A stretch of DNA of 64,000 nt, taken from the NCBI GenBank assembly GCA_963662175.1, contig OY759215.1, positions 25,223,079 to 25,287,078 of the forward strand, read 5' to 3'. Under the pieces are notes generated by a model. That model saw only the letters and a program-made list of their open reading frames with translations, was not told the origin of the DNA and searched no databases. Shown in pieces: positions 31,520 to 42,009 of this stretch. How positions within the stretch are numbered: the stretch's first letter is position 1; each line of letters starts with the position of its first letter. The DNA comes from Aradus depressus. Lineage: Eukaryota > Arthropoda > Insecta > Hemiptera > Aradidae. Both the position numbers and the translations under genes were made by a program.

Positions 31520-32330
31520 GCTTTGATGTCTGGTTACGTAACGAACCGATCTTTAATGTTTATCAAGTTGCATAACTCTAAAGGAACAACAACAACAACC
31601 ATGTTTATAGATCTGTTTCTTCCCAGTTTCATATTTTTGGTGTTATATGGTTGGTCTATATCTTGTTATGGCATTTCATTAGTTGGTAATGTTGTAAATA
31701 ACATCTTTGGTAAGAACATATTTTTTGGTAGGACTGACAGTTTTCGCTTAAATCAAACAAACATCTAAAAAAAATGGGTTTCAAAACGACATTTGAGGAG
31801 GGTTTTTGGTGTACCTCGCAAACTGGGCAACATTCGGAAAATCGTATTTTATATAAAATGTGCCTTTCAGTTTTCTCTGCAACTTTTATTTAAGAAGATT
31901 TTTGATTAGGTCATAAGCATAAGCCTCTACTAGGCCCCTCATTATGGTGGTCTTAATTTTCGTCCGATTTTGATCAAAATCTAATCAGATCTAAATTACG
32001 AACTAATATGTGACATCTGCATTTGAAATTTCAAGTTGGTTACAACAATTTTTTTTGAGTTGGAGCGCTCACAAATTTCTAATCAGATACACACATACTT
32101 AGGTACTATCATATACACACACACTAAGGTCTAAACAGACACACACATACTAAGGCTCTAATCAGATACACACGTACTATGGTACTATCAGATACAAACA
32201 TACTAAGGTCTAATCAGGCATCATCGCGAAAATGTATTGAATCAATAAAATATCCCTCCTTCTTTCCCACTGATCACACGCACACACTACACGAATTTTG
32301 TACATAACTATAAAGTACTAATTGGACTCA
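31520..32330 (+). repeat. R3 copy
   Basis: TTTGGTAAGAACATATTTTTTG, ATAAAATGTGCCTTTCAGTTTTC, TTTTCGTCCGATTTTGATC and CTAATCAGATACACACA are shared with 42290-42505 and 59480-59700. 32085-32215 adds an irregular array of ATACACACATACTAAGG units. Confidence 0.75.
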
Positions 32331-32419
32331 CCCGGTTTTTTTTATTTAAATGTTTTATCTATAATACCTGCTAAAACATAACCTTCCTTTAAAATTGTAT
32401 TTTATTCCCTAGCTATAAG

Positions 32420-32660
32420 AATTTTAGGGGATGTTATGGAAGGTGTGCTTAGAGGGAGTCTTAATACAAAAACTCTAATAATTGCCTTTGCAATGAATGT
32501 ATCGACACAAAATTTCATAAGTAAAATCAAAACCCCCACTAGGACGACACCTATTAATTTTCAGCGGAATCAGTTCGATTGGCTTTGGATGGAGAGTGGC
32601 AACGTAATTGATTAATTCGTGCTGTGGAAGTACACAGGCGATGATTCACCAACGTCTCTC
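32420..32660 (+). repeat. R1 fragment
   Basis: One module (ATGAATGTATCGACACAAAATTTC) then the tail (GCTGTGGAAGTACA). The 87-residue frame starting at 32608 begins in this tail. Confidence 0.8.
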
Positions 32661-33165
32661 TTATCCTGTTATAAAACCCTCTCCAAACTTTACCCTGGGG
32701 TTAGAAAAATTAGCATGTAGAACTTGTAATTTAATTTATCCTGTTTTTTTTTTTAAGGGACATCACCGTCGTGGTGAGGTAAGCAGGGGAAAGTGTGATG
32801 GGGTTGAGAAAGGTAGGAGGGGTGGGAGATGTTCTATTACCTTTCCTAAAACAGTAAGTTATCACAAATGAAACACGTAGCTGCCTTCCCACTGTTTCAA
32901 ACGTCACAATTAAATGTACCAGAAATGGTTAGTCAACAGGTTCCATTTATGGCCGGTAGGTGCATCACGTCGCGCCCTTTCCAAACTGTGGGAAGATATT
33001 CCATATTTACACAATATCTTATTATCTCTCAGCCTTTAATTTAATTCAATCCATCTCATGTATCCTAATAATAGATAATTATTTTATTTTATAATAAAGA
33101 AAATGTTTAAATAATGACGGCGGATCATACTCGCTGATAATTGTCTGAGAGATTGCTGCATTGCA
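32660..33165. other. No gene seen
   Basis: Unclassified. 32763-32779 is a short inverted repeat (TCACCGTCGTGGTGA) after a T-run. Confidence 0.45.
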
Positions 33166-33169
33166 GAGG

Positions 33170-33345
33170 TTAGTTATTGCGATTCATGCCCGGGCATTAA
33201 CTACCAGTGCGCCATTTCTTAACTCTGGTGGAGTCTACTATTGGAGTCCTACTCTAAATAATTATTCATCTAGAATAGGAGTCTGTAACGAATGCCTGAC
33301 ATCGTACAGGCTCGGGACTATCACTTCACGATGTTCAATCCCGCT
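33170..33345 (-). repeat. SINE1 fragment
   Basis: Reverse SINE1: GTTAGTTATTGCGATTCATG, GCCCGGGCATTAACTACC, and CATCGTACAGGCTCGGGAC. Diverged in the middle and headless. Confidence 0.78.
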
Positions 33346-33354
33346 CCAAAACCG

Positions 33355-34440
33355 CCGACCGTTTGCGCTGATATCCATGTAATTCATTACATCGGCAGTT
33401 ATTGGAGTTTTTAAATTGAGCCCCCTTCCCTGAACCCCCATTTTCCTTCGGCCTATATCAGTGAATTTAGACAGGTTATGTGCTCATTTGACTTCAAATA
33501 TGAAATTTCATGACGACACATTCATTACATCGGCAGTTATTGGGGTTTTTGAATTGAGCCCCCTTCCCTGAACCCCCATTTTCCTTCGGCCTATATCAGT
33601 GAATTTAGACAGGTTATGTGCTCATTTGACTTCAAATATGAAATTTCATGACGACACATTCATTACATCGGTAGTTATTGGGGTTTTTGAATTGAGCCCC
33701 CTTCCCTGAACCCCCATTTTCCTTCGGCCTATATCAGTGAATTTAGACAGGTTATGTGCTCATTTGACTTCAAATATGAAATTTCATGACGACACATTCA
33801 TTACATCGGTAGTTATTGGGGTTTTTGAATTGAGCCCCCTTCCCTGAACCCCCATTTTCCTTCGGCCTATATCAGTGAATTTAGACAGGTTATGTGCTCA
33901 TTTGACTTCAAATATGAAATTTCATGACGACACATTCATTACATCGGTAGTTATTGGGGTTTTTGAATTGAGCCCCCTTCCCTGAACCCCCATTTTCCTT
34001 CGGCCTATATCAGTGAATTTAGACAGGTTATGTGCTCATTTGACTTCAAATATGAAATTTCATGACGACACATTCATTACATCGGCAGTTATTGGGGTTT
34101 TTGAATTGAGCCCCCTTCCCTGAACCCCCATTTTCCTTCGGCCTATATCAGTGAATTTAGACAGGTTATGTGCTCATTTGACTTCAAATATGAAATTTCA
34201 TGACGACACATTCATTACATCGGTAGTTATTGGGGTTTTTGAATTGAGCCCCCTTCCCTGAACCCCCATTTTCCTTCGGCCTATATCAGTGAATTTAGAC
34301 AGGTTATGTGCTCATTTGACTTCAAATATGAAATTTCATGACGACACATTCATTACATCGGTAGTTCCCCCCTTCCCTTGGGCCGATTTGGCTGAAAATC
34401 AATCAGGTGTCGTCGTTAGAGGGTTCTGGACTCACATATA
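33355..34440 (-). repeat. R1 copy with a 7 x 138-bp internal array
   Basis: Seven units of exactly 138 bases (33393-34358) repeat the R1 module in reverse (ATCGGCAGTTATTGGGGTTT, TTCCTTCGGCCTATATCAGT, GAATTTAGACAGGTTATGTG). Units differ at only a few bases (CGGCAG or CGGTAG). Normal R1 copies have two or three diverged modules, so this is a local recent expansion. Confidence 0.93.
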
Positions 34441-34680
34441 ATATTTAGTGTCGATACATTCATTCCATCGGGACTTACCGTGCTCACAGACACACACACA
34501 GACTATGAATTTATCGACACAAAATTAGGTAGAGGATTTAGAGGGGGCCCCTTTGTCAACTGTTGAAAATTAGCGCAAAGGGTCGACTGGTTTTGGAGGA
34601 GAAGCGAAAACTTAATTGAATAATTTCTTCTGGGGAAGAACATTGCCGGTGAATCACTGACGACTTTTTTAGTCTAATGT
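34440..34680 (+). repeat. R1 tail on +
   Basis: ATGAATTTATCGACACAAAATT through GGTCGACTGGTTTTGGAGG to CTGGGGAAGAACATTGC and CGGTGAATCACTG. Head-to-head with the reversed copy just before it. Confidence 0.8.
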
Positions 34681-34684
34681 GAGC

Positions 34685-34885
34685 GTTATCGAATGTCCGA
34701 AAACATTTTTCGCGTTTTGTGTCGATATAGTGGAAATACTAATAAATAAAATTAAAAAGATCATATATATGTCACTTTTTTATTGAACACTTACGTTGTC
34801 TAATTCCACAAACATATACATAAATGTGTACCGGTTTTAGCTTACGCCATCGTCAGCAGAAGGTTCAACAATAATGGAGATATGA
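34685..34885 (-). repeat. R4 copy with hammerhead-like core
   Basis: Best R4 copy. Minus strand 34826-34858 reads TG, CTGACGA, T, GGC-GTAA-GCT, AAAAC, CGGTA, CA: hammerhead layout with the GAAA changed to AAAA. Helix I has a mismatch. Probably a decayed ribozyme. Confidence 0.55.
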
Positions 34886-34903
34886 GTTAAGCAGACATAT
34901 TTA

Positions 34904-35461
34904 GGTTAGGTTAGGTTTTATGACTCATGCCCGGGCTTTAACTACGAGGTCATATCGCCTACTACCTGAGCGCTCTTTCGTCACTCTGGTGGACATAAGC
35001 CCGACTCTACTGTGGGAGTCATACATTTTGCTTACCCTAAATCATTTCATACTATCATCACTGCCTATACGAAAGTAATGTGTTGGCATCAGCAGTTTTC
35101 TTTTTTTCATTGTACAGCGTGATTCTGTATGGCCACATCACATATACTTAGGTGGTTAGTATGACTCATGTCCGAGGTCATATCGCCTACTAACAGAGCG
35201 CTCATTCGCCAATCTTGTGGACATATGCCCGACTCTACTACGGGAATCCTAAATTTTTATTCACCTAGGGTAGGGGTCTTTAACGAGTACCTGACATAGT
35301 ACAGGCTCGGGACCATCGCTTAGCGTCCCATCCGAAGGACGGCATACTTAAGTTTATTTTACCTCCCAGATAGAATAAACTAAGGGCCTCGGTCGGGTTT
35401 CGAACCCACGATCTTGAGCTCAGAAGACAAGCACGCATACCACTGAGCTACCGGCGCCCTC
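34904..35461 (-). mobile_element. Chimeric SINE1 retrocopy: SINE1 + R3 + SINE1 3' end
   Basis: Read on minus from 35461: intact tRNA-like head (A box TAGCTCAGTGG, B box GGTTCGAAACCC), body and tail to about 35147; then ~105 bases of R3 matching 11315-11420; then a second SINE1 3' part (35042-34904) ending ACCTAACCTAACC. The whole block is flanked by perfect 13-bp repeats GCAGACATATTTA (34891-34903, 35462-35474), so it inserted as one unit. Confidence 0.88.
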
Positions 35462-35474
35462 GCAGACATATTTA

Positions 35475-36350
35475 TAATTAAATTACCTGGGGGAAGGAGA
35501 GGTCCTCCTCCCTAGGGGGTGGAAATCCCGATTCTAACGTTATTGACCAACTGTGGATAAATTTAAAAACGTGAAAATAAGAAACCAAAATATTATAAAA
35601 TATAAAATTATTTATATTATTATTTCCTAACTTTTAACTGAATCCATTTCAACGTTTCATATGTAAGTTGGTATGTAGGATATTTTGGAAACTACTGGAG
35701 TGATATTAATGATACTTTCACGGTTCAATAATTTGAGGTTTCCTGAGTGTTATATGCTATTTGACATCTCACCGTTTTGAACGAGAGGAGTGTCAGCACC
35801 CTATTGGTATATACCGGGCATTAGTCCAGACTTACAACCACTAGCACACATCCTTAGTTCCGTGGTATGCATCTTCATGACTCGACGATGACTTCGACCA
35901 ACCCGTCCGTCCAGTCATCTTTTCGGGTGTTCCTTAACTCCCAACTGGAGCTCTTGGCCTCCAGATTTGTTATTTTGAATTGAAACTTATTTAGCGAGTC
36001 TAGTGAATCGGAATAACTTCGACATAAAAAAATCAAACATGAAACACTAAGATAGGGGGATGTGTAGCGCATGCGTACAAGTCAACTACGAGTTTAGGTC
36101 GGTGTTGATGCATCAGCTGTTGTGTTAATACGTTTAGTTATAATTACGCTCCATTTATATTTTTAAATTATTAAAATTATTGATTTTTTATTGATTAAAA
36201 TTTTTCCATTCAAAATTAATTTAATTCAATTTTCACATGTAAACTTGAAGGTACACGTGGAAGTATTAGGCCAGGTTCTGGACAACCCAGGGGGACAAAA
36301 AAAGCAACAGCTGATTGTTATCAAGAATATCGACCAAAAATGGTACAACT
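35475..36350. other. No recognised gene
   Basis: Mostly unique-looking. 36230-36350 gives an open stretch containing VHVEVLGQVLDNPGGQKKQQ and LIVIKNIDQKW, which has protein-like composition but which I do not recognise; it runs into the MITE at 36354. Possibly an exon or transposon remnant. Confidence 0.35.
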
Positions 36351-36353
36351 ATA

Positions 36354-36724
36354 CTGCCGTCAAAAGGCGAAAGGCAGTAACTCTGAAAAACTGTTTTTGA
36401 GAAATTAAGGGTTGAAGTCTTTTGCGTCTCAACAATTTCAGAATGCTCTGTTCACTTTTAATATTGTTTTATGGCAAAAATCTAGTCTCATACTTGGGAG
36501 AAAGGCAGTAACTTTTTTTATTTTTTCCTACTGCTTTTCCACTTAGCACAGCCATGCAGGTTTTCAAAAGCAGTAACTAGTTCTCATAAATAATAGTAAA
36601 TATTTATATTTTATAATTTTTTGTAATTATTTAGCTAAATAGAACTATTTTTTCTGATTCCACTGATACCAAAATCTCAAAACTAGAAAATTTCGACTTA
36701 CTGCCTTTCTCCTTTTGACCGCAA
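36354..36724. mobile_element. 371-bp MITE with TA target duplication
   Basis: Inverted ends of about 27 bases: CTGCCGTCAAAAGGCGAAAG on the left against TTGCGGTCAAAAGGAGAAAG (complement of the right end). TA on both sides (36352-36353, 36725-36726). No coding capacity. TA duplication fits Tc1/mariner-type mobilisation. Confidence 0.82.
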
Positions 36725-36906
36725 TATAGATGCTGTTTTACAAGATATCTCCACAATGTTTATACAATAATATTTACATTGCATTTTAGTTATCACAAAC
36801 CACTGGTGACATTTGTAAGTAACAGTGAAGTACCAGATCAATAAAATATAATTTTTAAATATTTTTAGGTTTAATATTTTTATTGTCCTTTATTAACATA
36901 AAATTT

Positions 36907-36989
36907 ATTTACCTACTTTAAAATGGTTAATACTTATAATAAAAATTTGATTTTTATTATAAGTATTAACCATTTTAAAGTAGGTAAAT
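36907..36989. repeat. Perfect palindrome, 40-bp arms
   Basis: Arms 36907-36946 and 36950-36989 with a 3-base loop; arm begins ATTTACCTACTTTAAAATGG. Not part of a family seen elsewhere here. Confidence 0.93.
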
Positions 36990-37108
36990 TGGGCACCCAC
37001 ATCCACCCAGTGCGCTTATGTGGGTGAGGCACACCTGTTTTTTTTATTATTTTTATGTTTTTTTTATTATTTTTATGTTTTTAATAATTTTCTTTTTTTT
37101 CTTTTCAG

Positions 37109-37148
37109 GCGATGAAACTTCGTCCGAAAAATGAAACAAGTTAATTCG
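37109..37148 (+). other. Candidate 40-bp exon-like segment
   Basis: Acceptor TCTTTTTTTTCTTTTCAG and donor GTAAGC bracket it. All three frames contain a stop, so it could only be non-coding. Low weight. Confidence 0.15.
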
Positions 37149-37458
37149 GTAAGCTGGTTATATATAATTACGCCATGTGCTTTTTGCCATAATAAACCGA
37201 TAGAAGTATCCATACAAGTTTATTTCAACTTTCGTCCCTTTATATTTTCGCCCTTTAAGTTTGAAGCACGTACTTTGCTCTAGCTTAAACGGGACTTCAC
37301 AAAGATATTACTTAAGAAATGTTCCTTTAAGTACCATTTCTACCGGTCATCCTGTAAATAATGTCAGTTTTTTAAAATTCTTTCCATTGTCTTCTTCATT
37401 AGGTCAATACTTCTAGATTATAATTTGTGTACACTGTTTGAAAAGGGATGAATTTTAC

Positions 37459-37732
37459 TTCCCCAGCTATTCGAAGTATAGGCGAAGTTATATAATCGGT
37501 TAAAAAAGCCTTTTAATTTCCCATTGGCCAAACTCAAAAATCCTAATAACTGCCGATGTAATGAGTTTATCGACACAAAATTTAGTATGATGATTTACGA
37601 GCCCATATGTAAGTCAACTATTGAATATTAGAGCCAATGGACGATTGGTTTTTGAGGAGGAGAGAAAAGTTAGTTGATGAATTCGTTCTGGGGAAGTACA
37701 TTGCCGGTGATTCGCCGAGAATTTTTTTCATT
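37459..37732 (+). repeat. R1 short copy with both ends
   Basis: Has head ACTTCCCCAGCTATTCGAAG, one module, and tail CTGGGGAAGTACATTGCCGG with CGGTGATTCGCCG hairpin. At 274 bases it is an internally deleted version, useful for defining R1 ends. Confidence 0.88.
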
Positions 37733-37895
37733 CTACAATGGATAAAAAAAACAGATTTAGATTTCTTCTCTAGTTTAAATTTTCAAATTGAAGACACGTG
37801 AGCATTTTGTGCATGATGTTGTGGAAGGTTAAGTGACAAAGGGACTTCTTTATACAGGATCCAGGATACAGGAGAAAGAAGAGCAAATTTGTGAG

Positions 37896-38200
37896 AGGCA
37901 GTGGCTTAACTCCGGCGAAACGCGAATGTCGCAGGCTAGAAGAGGCATCTATCCGTTATTATCTGTTTGGTGGGAGATAGAAGAAATTATCAATTATACA
38001 TTTTAAAACGTACCCAGACAATGACGAGAGAGGTCTACTACGAAAATATTAACGTTTTGAAGCTAATGTTTGAAGAAACAGCCTTCTTTTGGTCAACAGG
38101 CACGGAGTTTTCTTCCACAAGGACAATGCGTGACCTCACTTTGCAAATGAGAGTCTCCAAAAACTACACCATTTAGCTTGGAAAATTATTATACATATAG
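37896..38200 (+). pseudogene. Mariner transposase fossil (catalytic domain)
   Basis: Frame at 37896 reads RQWLNSGETRMSQARRGIYP then LLSVWWEIEEIINYTF, matching mariner KSWLSPGE...CVWWD...GIIYYELL. After a frame change QTMTREVYYENINVLKL fits the region before the second Asp, and a third frame reads LVNRHGVFFHKDNA, stop, PHFANESLQKL, matching the HxDNARPH block with the second catalytic Asp. The N-terminal helix-turn-helix and final Asp region are not found. At least two frameshifts and a stop: inactive. Confidence 0.82.
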
Positions 38201-38825
38201 TATATTATTAATATAATATAGTATCCAGAACTTTCTAATTGACCAGCGGATAGATTCATCGGAAGAGCAGTCTTTTTTTTTATCGGATCAGTACACAAAG
38301 AGTTTTTTTTTTTTAGAAAGGAATTGGAAGTTTAGAAGTAAGATGTAATAATAATGTTGTAGAAAACGGAGGAAAAACCGACATTAGTTATTGGAGAAGC
38401 TGGTATTTTTAAAAGGTGAAAAGGAGACTAGAAATGTCCGAATACATTTGTGGAATAACGTCCCGCGTTGTACAACATTTCGTTGAAAGAATATTTCAAC
38501 ACCACGGAGAAGAAATTTTGATAATATTACTGGCCTTGAGCTGGCGAAGGATCTGATTTACAGTTTTAATTTGGGAACTCCTTTTAATAATTTTACTCTA
38601 AAACTGCCTATGTCATCGACATGAAATTTTATATGTGAATTCAAAACCCCAAACGGACGACACCTATCTATTTTCCACGAAATGTGTATAAATGTTTATA
38701 ATGTATGCAACACTTATCTCTTTGATGTGAAAGCCCTGTGTTCTACAAATGTTTCCAACAAATGTGTCCAACACGTGTTGCGTCGCATGTCGCTCCGGTG
38801 TGAAAGTCACCTTATTAGATTTAAG
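38200..38825. other. Unclassified, with an R1 fragment
   Basis: 38580-38690 is an R1 module on + (CATCGACATGAAATTTTATATG, CCCCAAACGGACGACACC). The remainder may include the decayed end of the mariner copy but I cannot align it. Confidence 0.5.
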
Positions 38826-38985
38826 TTATGGTCCCGTGCCTGTGTATAAACCTAGGTTGGCAACATTTAGGACTCACACAGTAGAGTCAGACTCAAGTCC
38901 ACCAGGGCGCCGAAAGAGCTCTCAGGTAGTAGGCGATATGACCTTGTAGTTGAAGCCCGGGCATGAGTCCTAATAACTAACTATA
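38826..38985 (+). repeat. SINE1 3' fragment
   Basis: + strand: CATTTAGGACTCACACAGTAG, GTAGTAGGCGATATGACC, AAGCCCGGGCATGAGTCC, AATAACTAACTA tail. 5'-truncated. Confidence 0.85.
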
Positions 38986-39376
38986 TTGACTCTCTGGGCT
39001 GCTGAAAGGGAGAGCGACATAGATGTCCATGTTTACAGACTGATATCTATGTTTTGAAATACCGAGACTAAATATAAATGAAACCCATGTCATCCTTCAA
39101 TTTCCCGTTCCTAATTTAACTCCCGGATAAATAAAATACTGAAACTCCGCGACAGACCGTTTAAAATGCTTTGTCTGTTTTATTTTTCATTCCATTGATT
39201 ATTTTGTAACACAAATTATCTTTTTTATATATATTCTTGTTCATTGTGATATATCCCTCATTCCATCCAGTTTGTTAACGAGCTTGTACAAAATTTGATT
39301 GAGAGTTAACGTGAAATAGGAAACAGTGTTGTCTATTCAATTTTGTAAATGAACTGAGAGCTACAGCGAGCCCATG
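38986..39376. other. No gene seen
   Basis: AT-rich, no family recognised. Confidence 0.45.
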
Positions 39377-39650
39377 TTAGTTGAATATGATGTAATAATA
39401 ATATTGATTTCCGTTAAATCATAACCTGGTGATTGGGTACGTCATAAAAATGTATACATCAAGATAGCTTATAAATTATATACATTAACCGATATTAAAC
39501 AGAATACAAACATATATGAGTAGAGTTATATATATATAAAAAAAATACATTTTTTTATATTTATATTTCTTAAGATAATCAGCTTTCAGGACGGATCACC
39601 GGCCCCTTCCTCAGATCACATAAAGCGAAATACAGAATGAAAAAAGTGAA
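39377..39650 (-). repeat. Penelope-like end with hammerhead-like core
   Basis: 39400-39510 shares TTATATACAT-AACCGATATTA and TTTCCGTTAAA with the palindrome at 47508. On minus, 39573-39612 has CTGAGGA, an AGG...CCT-closed arm, and GAAAGC, as does 48462-48508. The cleavage-side helix is not clear, so this is a weaker ribozyme candidate. Confidence 0.45.
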
Positions 39651-39739
39651 TTATATAAAAATAGATGTAAATATAACAAATATTAGTAAATAATAGATAA
39701 CTGGAAGAATTAATGATGACAATAAAAATATACATGAAC

Positions 39740-40010
39740 AGACGAGACACGGTCATCATGACAAGACTAAGAATTGGACATACGAAACTGACACATTCCT
39801 ACCTACTTGTTGGACTTGAACAGCCTACATGATCCTGCAACCAGGACTACACAGAGCTAGCAGTACAACATATACGGACAGACTGCACAAACTACACCAC
39901 ATTAAGAAACAAATATGTACAAACTACCGACTGACATGAAAAAACTACTCCAAATATCCAACTACGAATAAAACGGACTTATCCACTTCCTTAAAGATGG
40001 GTTCCTATAA
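39740..40010 (+). pseudogene. LINE ORF2 C-terminal fossil (Jockey-like)
   Basis: Reads VIMTRLRIGHTKLTHSYLL, then VGLEQPT, stop, SCNQDYTELAVQHIRTDC and TTLRNKYV, matching the RLRIGHTrLTHsyLL...CxxC...HIL..C block at the end of many Jockey-clade ORF2 proteins. Stops fall at the first Cys pair and after YVQTTD. A frameshift leads to LIHFLKDGFL and a stop at 40010. Closest remnant here to a recognisable LINE. Confidence 0.85.
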
Positions 40011-40287
40011 CATAAACATTTTTATTGAATTTTAAATTGTTTATTGTATCTATTGTTATCAAGAAGCGGAGAAGGGCATTATACTTTTTCAAGAAAGGAA
40101 CAATGTTCATTATTCGAAATTTGTCATTGTTCCTGGCATCGTAATCATGACTAGTATCGTTCAGAGGGGAAATTTGTATATTTCTTCTAATGATTATTAA
40201 TGTTTCAAATATTGTGTAAGTGCAGTATATTATATCTTTGCAGCTTGCTCTTTCATTAATATTATTTATTATTGCTATTTACTTGTT

Positions 40288-40606
40288 GTGACTAATGCCC
40301 GGACTTTAAGTACGAGGTCATATCGCCTACTACTCGCGCTGTTTCGTCGCTCTGGTGGACATGAATCCGACTCTACGATGCGAATCCTAAATGTTGCCTA
40401 CCAAAGTTTAGTCACCTAGATAGGGGTCTTTAACGAGTACCTGACATGAAACAGGCTCGGGACCGTCGCTTAACGTCCCATCTGACGGACGGCGGACACA
40501 AGGTTTTTTCAGCTCTCAGATAAAAACCTAAAGGTCTCAGACGGGTTTCGAACCAGTGATCTTGAGCTTAGTAGGCAAGCATGCTACCTCTGAGCTATCG
40601 GCGCCC
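40288..40606 (-). repeat. SINE1 full-length copy
   Basis: Reverse: GACTAATGCCCGGACTTTAA, body, B box (GGGTTTCGAACC), A-box region and GGCGCC head at 40606. No clear target duplication. Confidence 0.9.
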
Positions 40607-41450
40607 TAATTATTGACGTGAAAGCGTCTATTCGCTCGTTAAGCACAGTGATAGCCGGTCAAACTTTCTTGTGTTACAAAATACCGTCAGATTTCAATCG
40701 ATAATTACTACGAAACTAATAATGCGATAACAGCGGTTGAGGTCACAATGGATAGAGCATGTCTGGACGTGTTTGTTGTGCAGTGTTTGTTTTGCCTGTG
40801 ACGTTATCGGGCTAGTGTGAGCGCCGGCGGATGATAGTTGCGAATTAGCGTTGTATAAAATTAGAAATTAGTGTAGCGTGATAACGCGTTTAGATAGGAC
40901 GTTCATTCGGGTGTCATTGTAAAGAGCTTGAGGAGCACTATTAGGACTCAAAGTGAAACAATAAAAATATTCGCCGAAATATATGTAAAAATCGGTATTA
41001 AATTTAAAATTGCAAAAAAATTAAAGATGTCTCATATGAATCGTAAATATGTGCGGAATTATAGAAAACGCAAATCAGAGGAAAGCTCGCATCAAAAGGA
41101 ATTTAAAAAACCGAAAAAGTCTAGTGCCGAGCAAATGTAAGAGCTACGGCAGCATCGAAAAGAAAATGAAAAATGATTTTATCCCGACGTTTTCACGGAA
41201 GATCTACGGCGTGGACCTTGACTACGCGTTAATGTTTTTATTCTTAGTGCTTTCTTTTGAGGACCGAAAACATCAGCACTAGAGCTGCAAGCTCCCCAAT
41301 ATATTAAACTTTAATTAAATGTTTATTTCGGTTATGATATTTTTTCAGATTTCGATGTATAAATCAAAAGGAACTCATTGATGTAAGTTCAGTTCAAGTT
41401 AGACTCGTATCAATATGGAGACCCAGATGTTATCTTTAAATGATATGGAA
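40607..41450 (+). other. Low-repeat segment with possible coding remnant
   Basis: Richer in CG dinucleotides than its surroundings (GCGCCGGCGG near 40820) and free of the local repeats. A + frame at 41030-41140 reads HMNRKYVRNYRKRKSEESS and KKPKKSSAEQM, a stop, ELRQHRKEN. The KSSAExMxExRxxRKEN pattern recalls basic N-termini of some Helitron- or PIF1-linked insect proteins; that link is weak. 41349-41382 is bracketed by TATTTTTTCAG and GTAAGTTC. The best place in the window to look for transcription. Confidence 0.3.
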
Positions 41451-41456
41451 TGAGTA

Positions 41457-41717
41457 TTAACTGCTAATGGCGGGTTTTAATTCGATAATTTTGGCTTCGT
41501 TTTGAAATTTAAAATGTTTGTTTTGGACGATTTTAACATTAACTCTTTGATTAGTAGACCGCGCTCCACTTAAATAGCATACAATTAGTTCAGACTGGAC
41601 GCCAAAAGGATTCACAGTCGAGTGCAATATGGCCGCTATCATCCTTTCATTGACTTTTAGATAAATGTTTTCAGGGATATGTATGCTAATAACTCCCATA
41701 TTTAAATAAATTAACAA
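41457..41717 (-). CDS. Unrecognised 86-residue ORF
   Basis: Starts MLIYLNMGVISIHIPENIYL and ends IIELKPAISS, with balanced composition unlike the repeat frames elsewhere. No family recognised, no neighbour or splice support. May be a fragment of an old element or chance. Confidence 0.2.
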   Translation of the reverse strand: MLIYLNMGVISIHIPENIYLKVNERMIAAILHSTVNPFGVQSELIVCYLSGARSTNQRVNVKIVQNKHFKFQNEAKIIELKPAISS

Positions 41718-42009
41718 CTAAAATCTTTTTTTTTGGGTTGCATTATTTCGATGAATTATCATAAATGCATATATTTCGAGTCTAAATTGTCAGTATACGG
41801 CCAACATCTATGTCAGGAAATAATGTGCAATAACTTTTTTAGAACTTCGTGAAATTGTCAACCTTGTGTAGTAAAAATCAGATTTGATTATATTTATTTT
41901 TATGACTTTTTTGTGTGATTGGTAATATTTATGATTTGGGGGAGAAAAAAAAAAATGAATGAAATATTTCTTATTTACCAATAAAAAAATAAATGATCTT
42001 GCCAAAACA

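Noticed and set aside
32757..32779. 21-bp exon between TTTTTTTTTTAAG and GTAAGC
   Set aside because: Too short, symmetrical (TCACCGTCGTGGTGA hairpin), and with a weak acceptor after a plain T-run.
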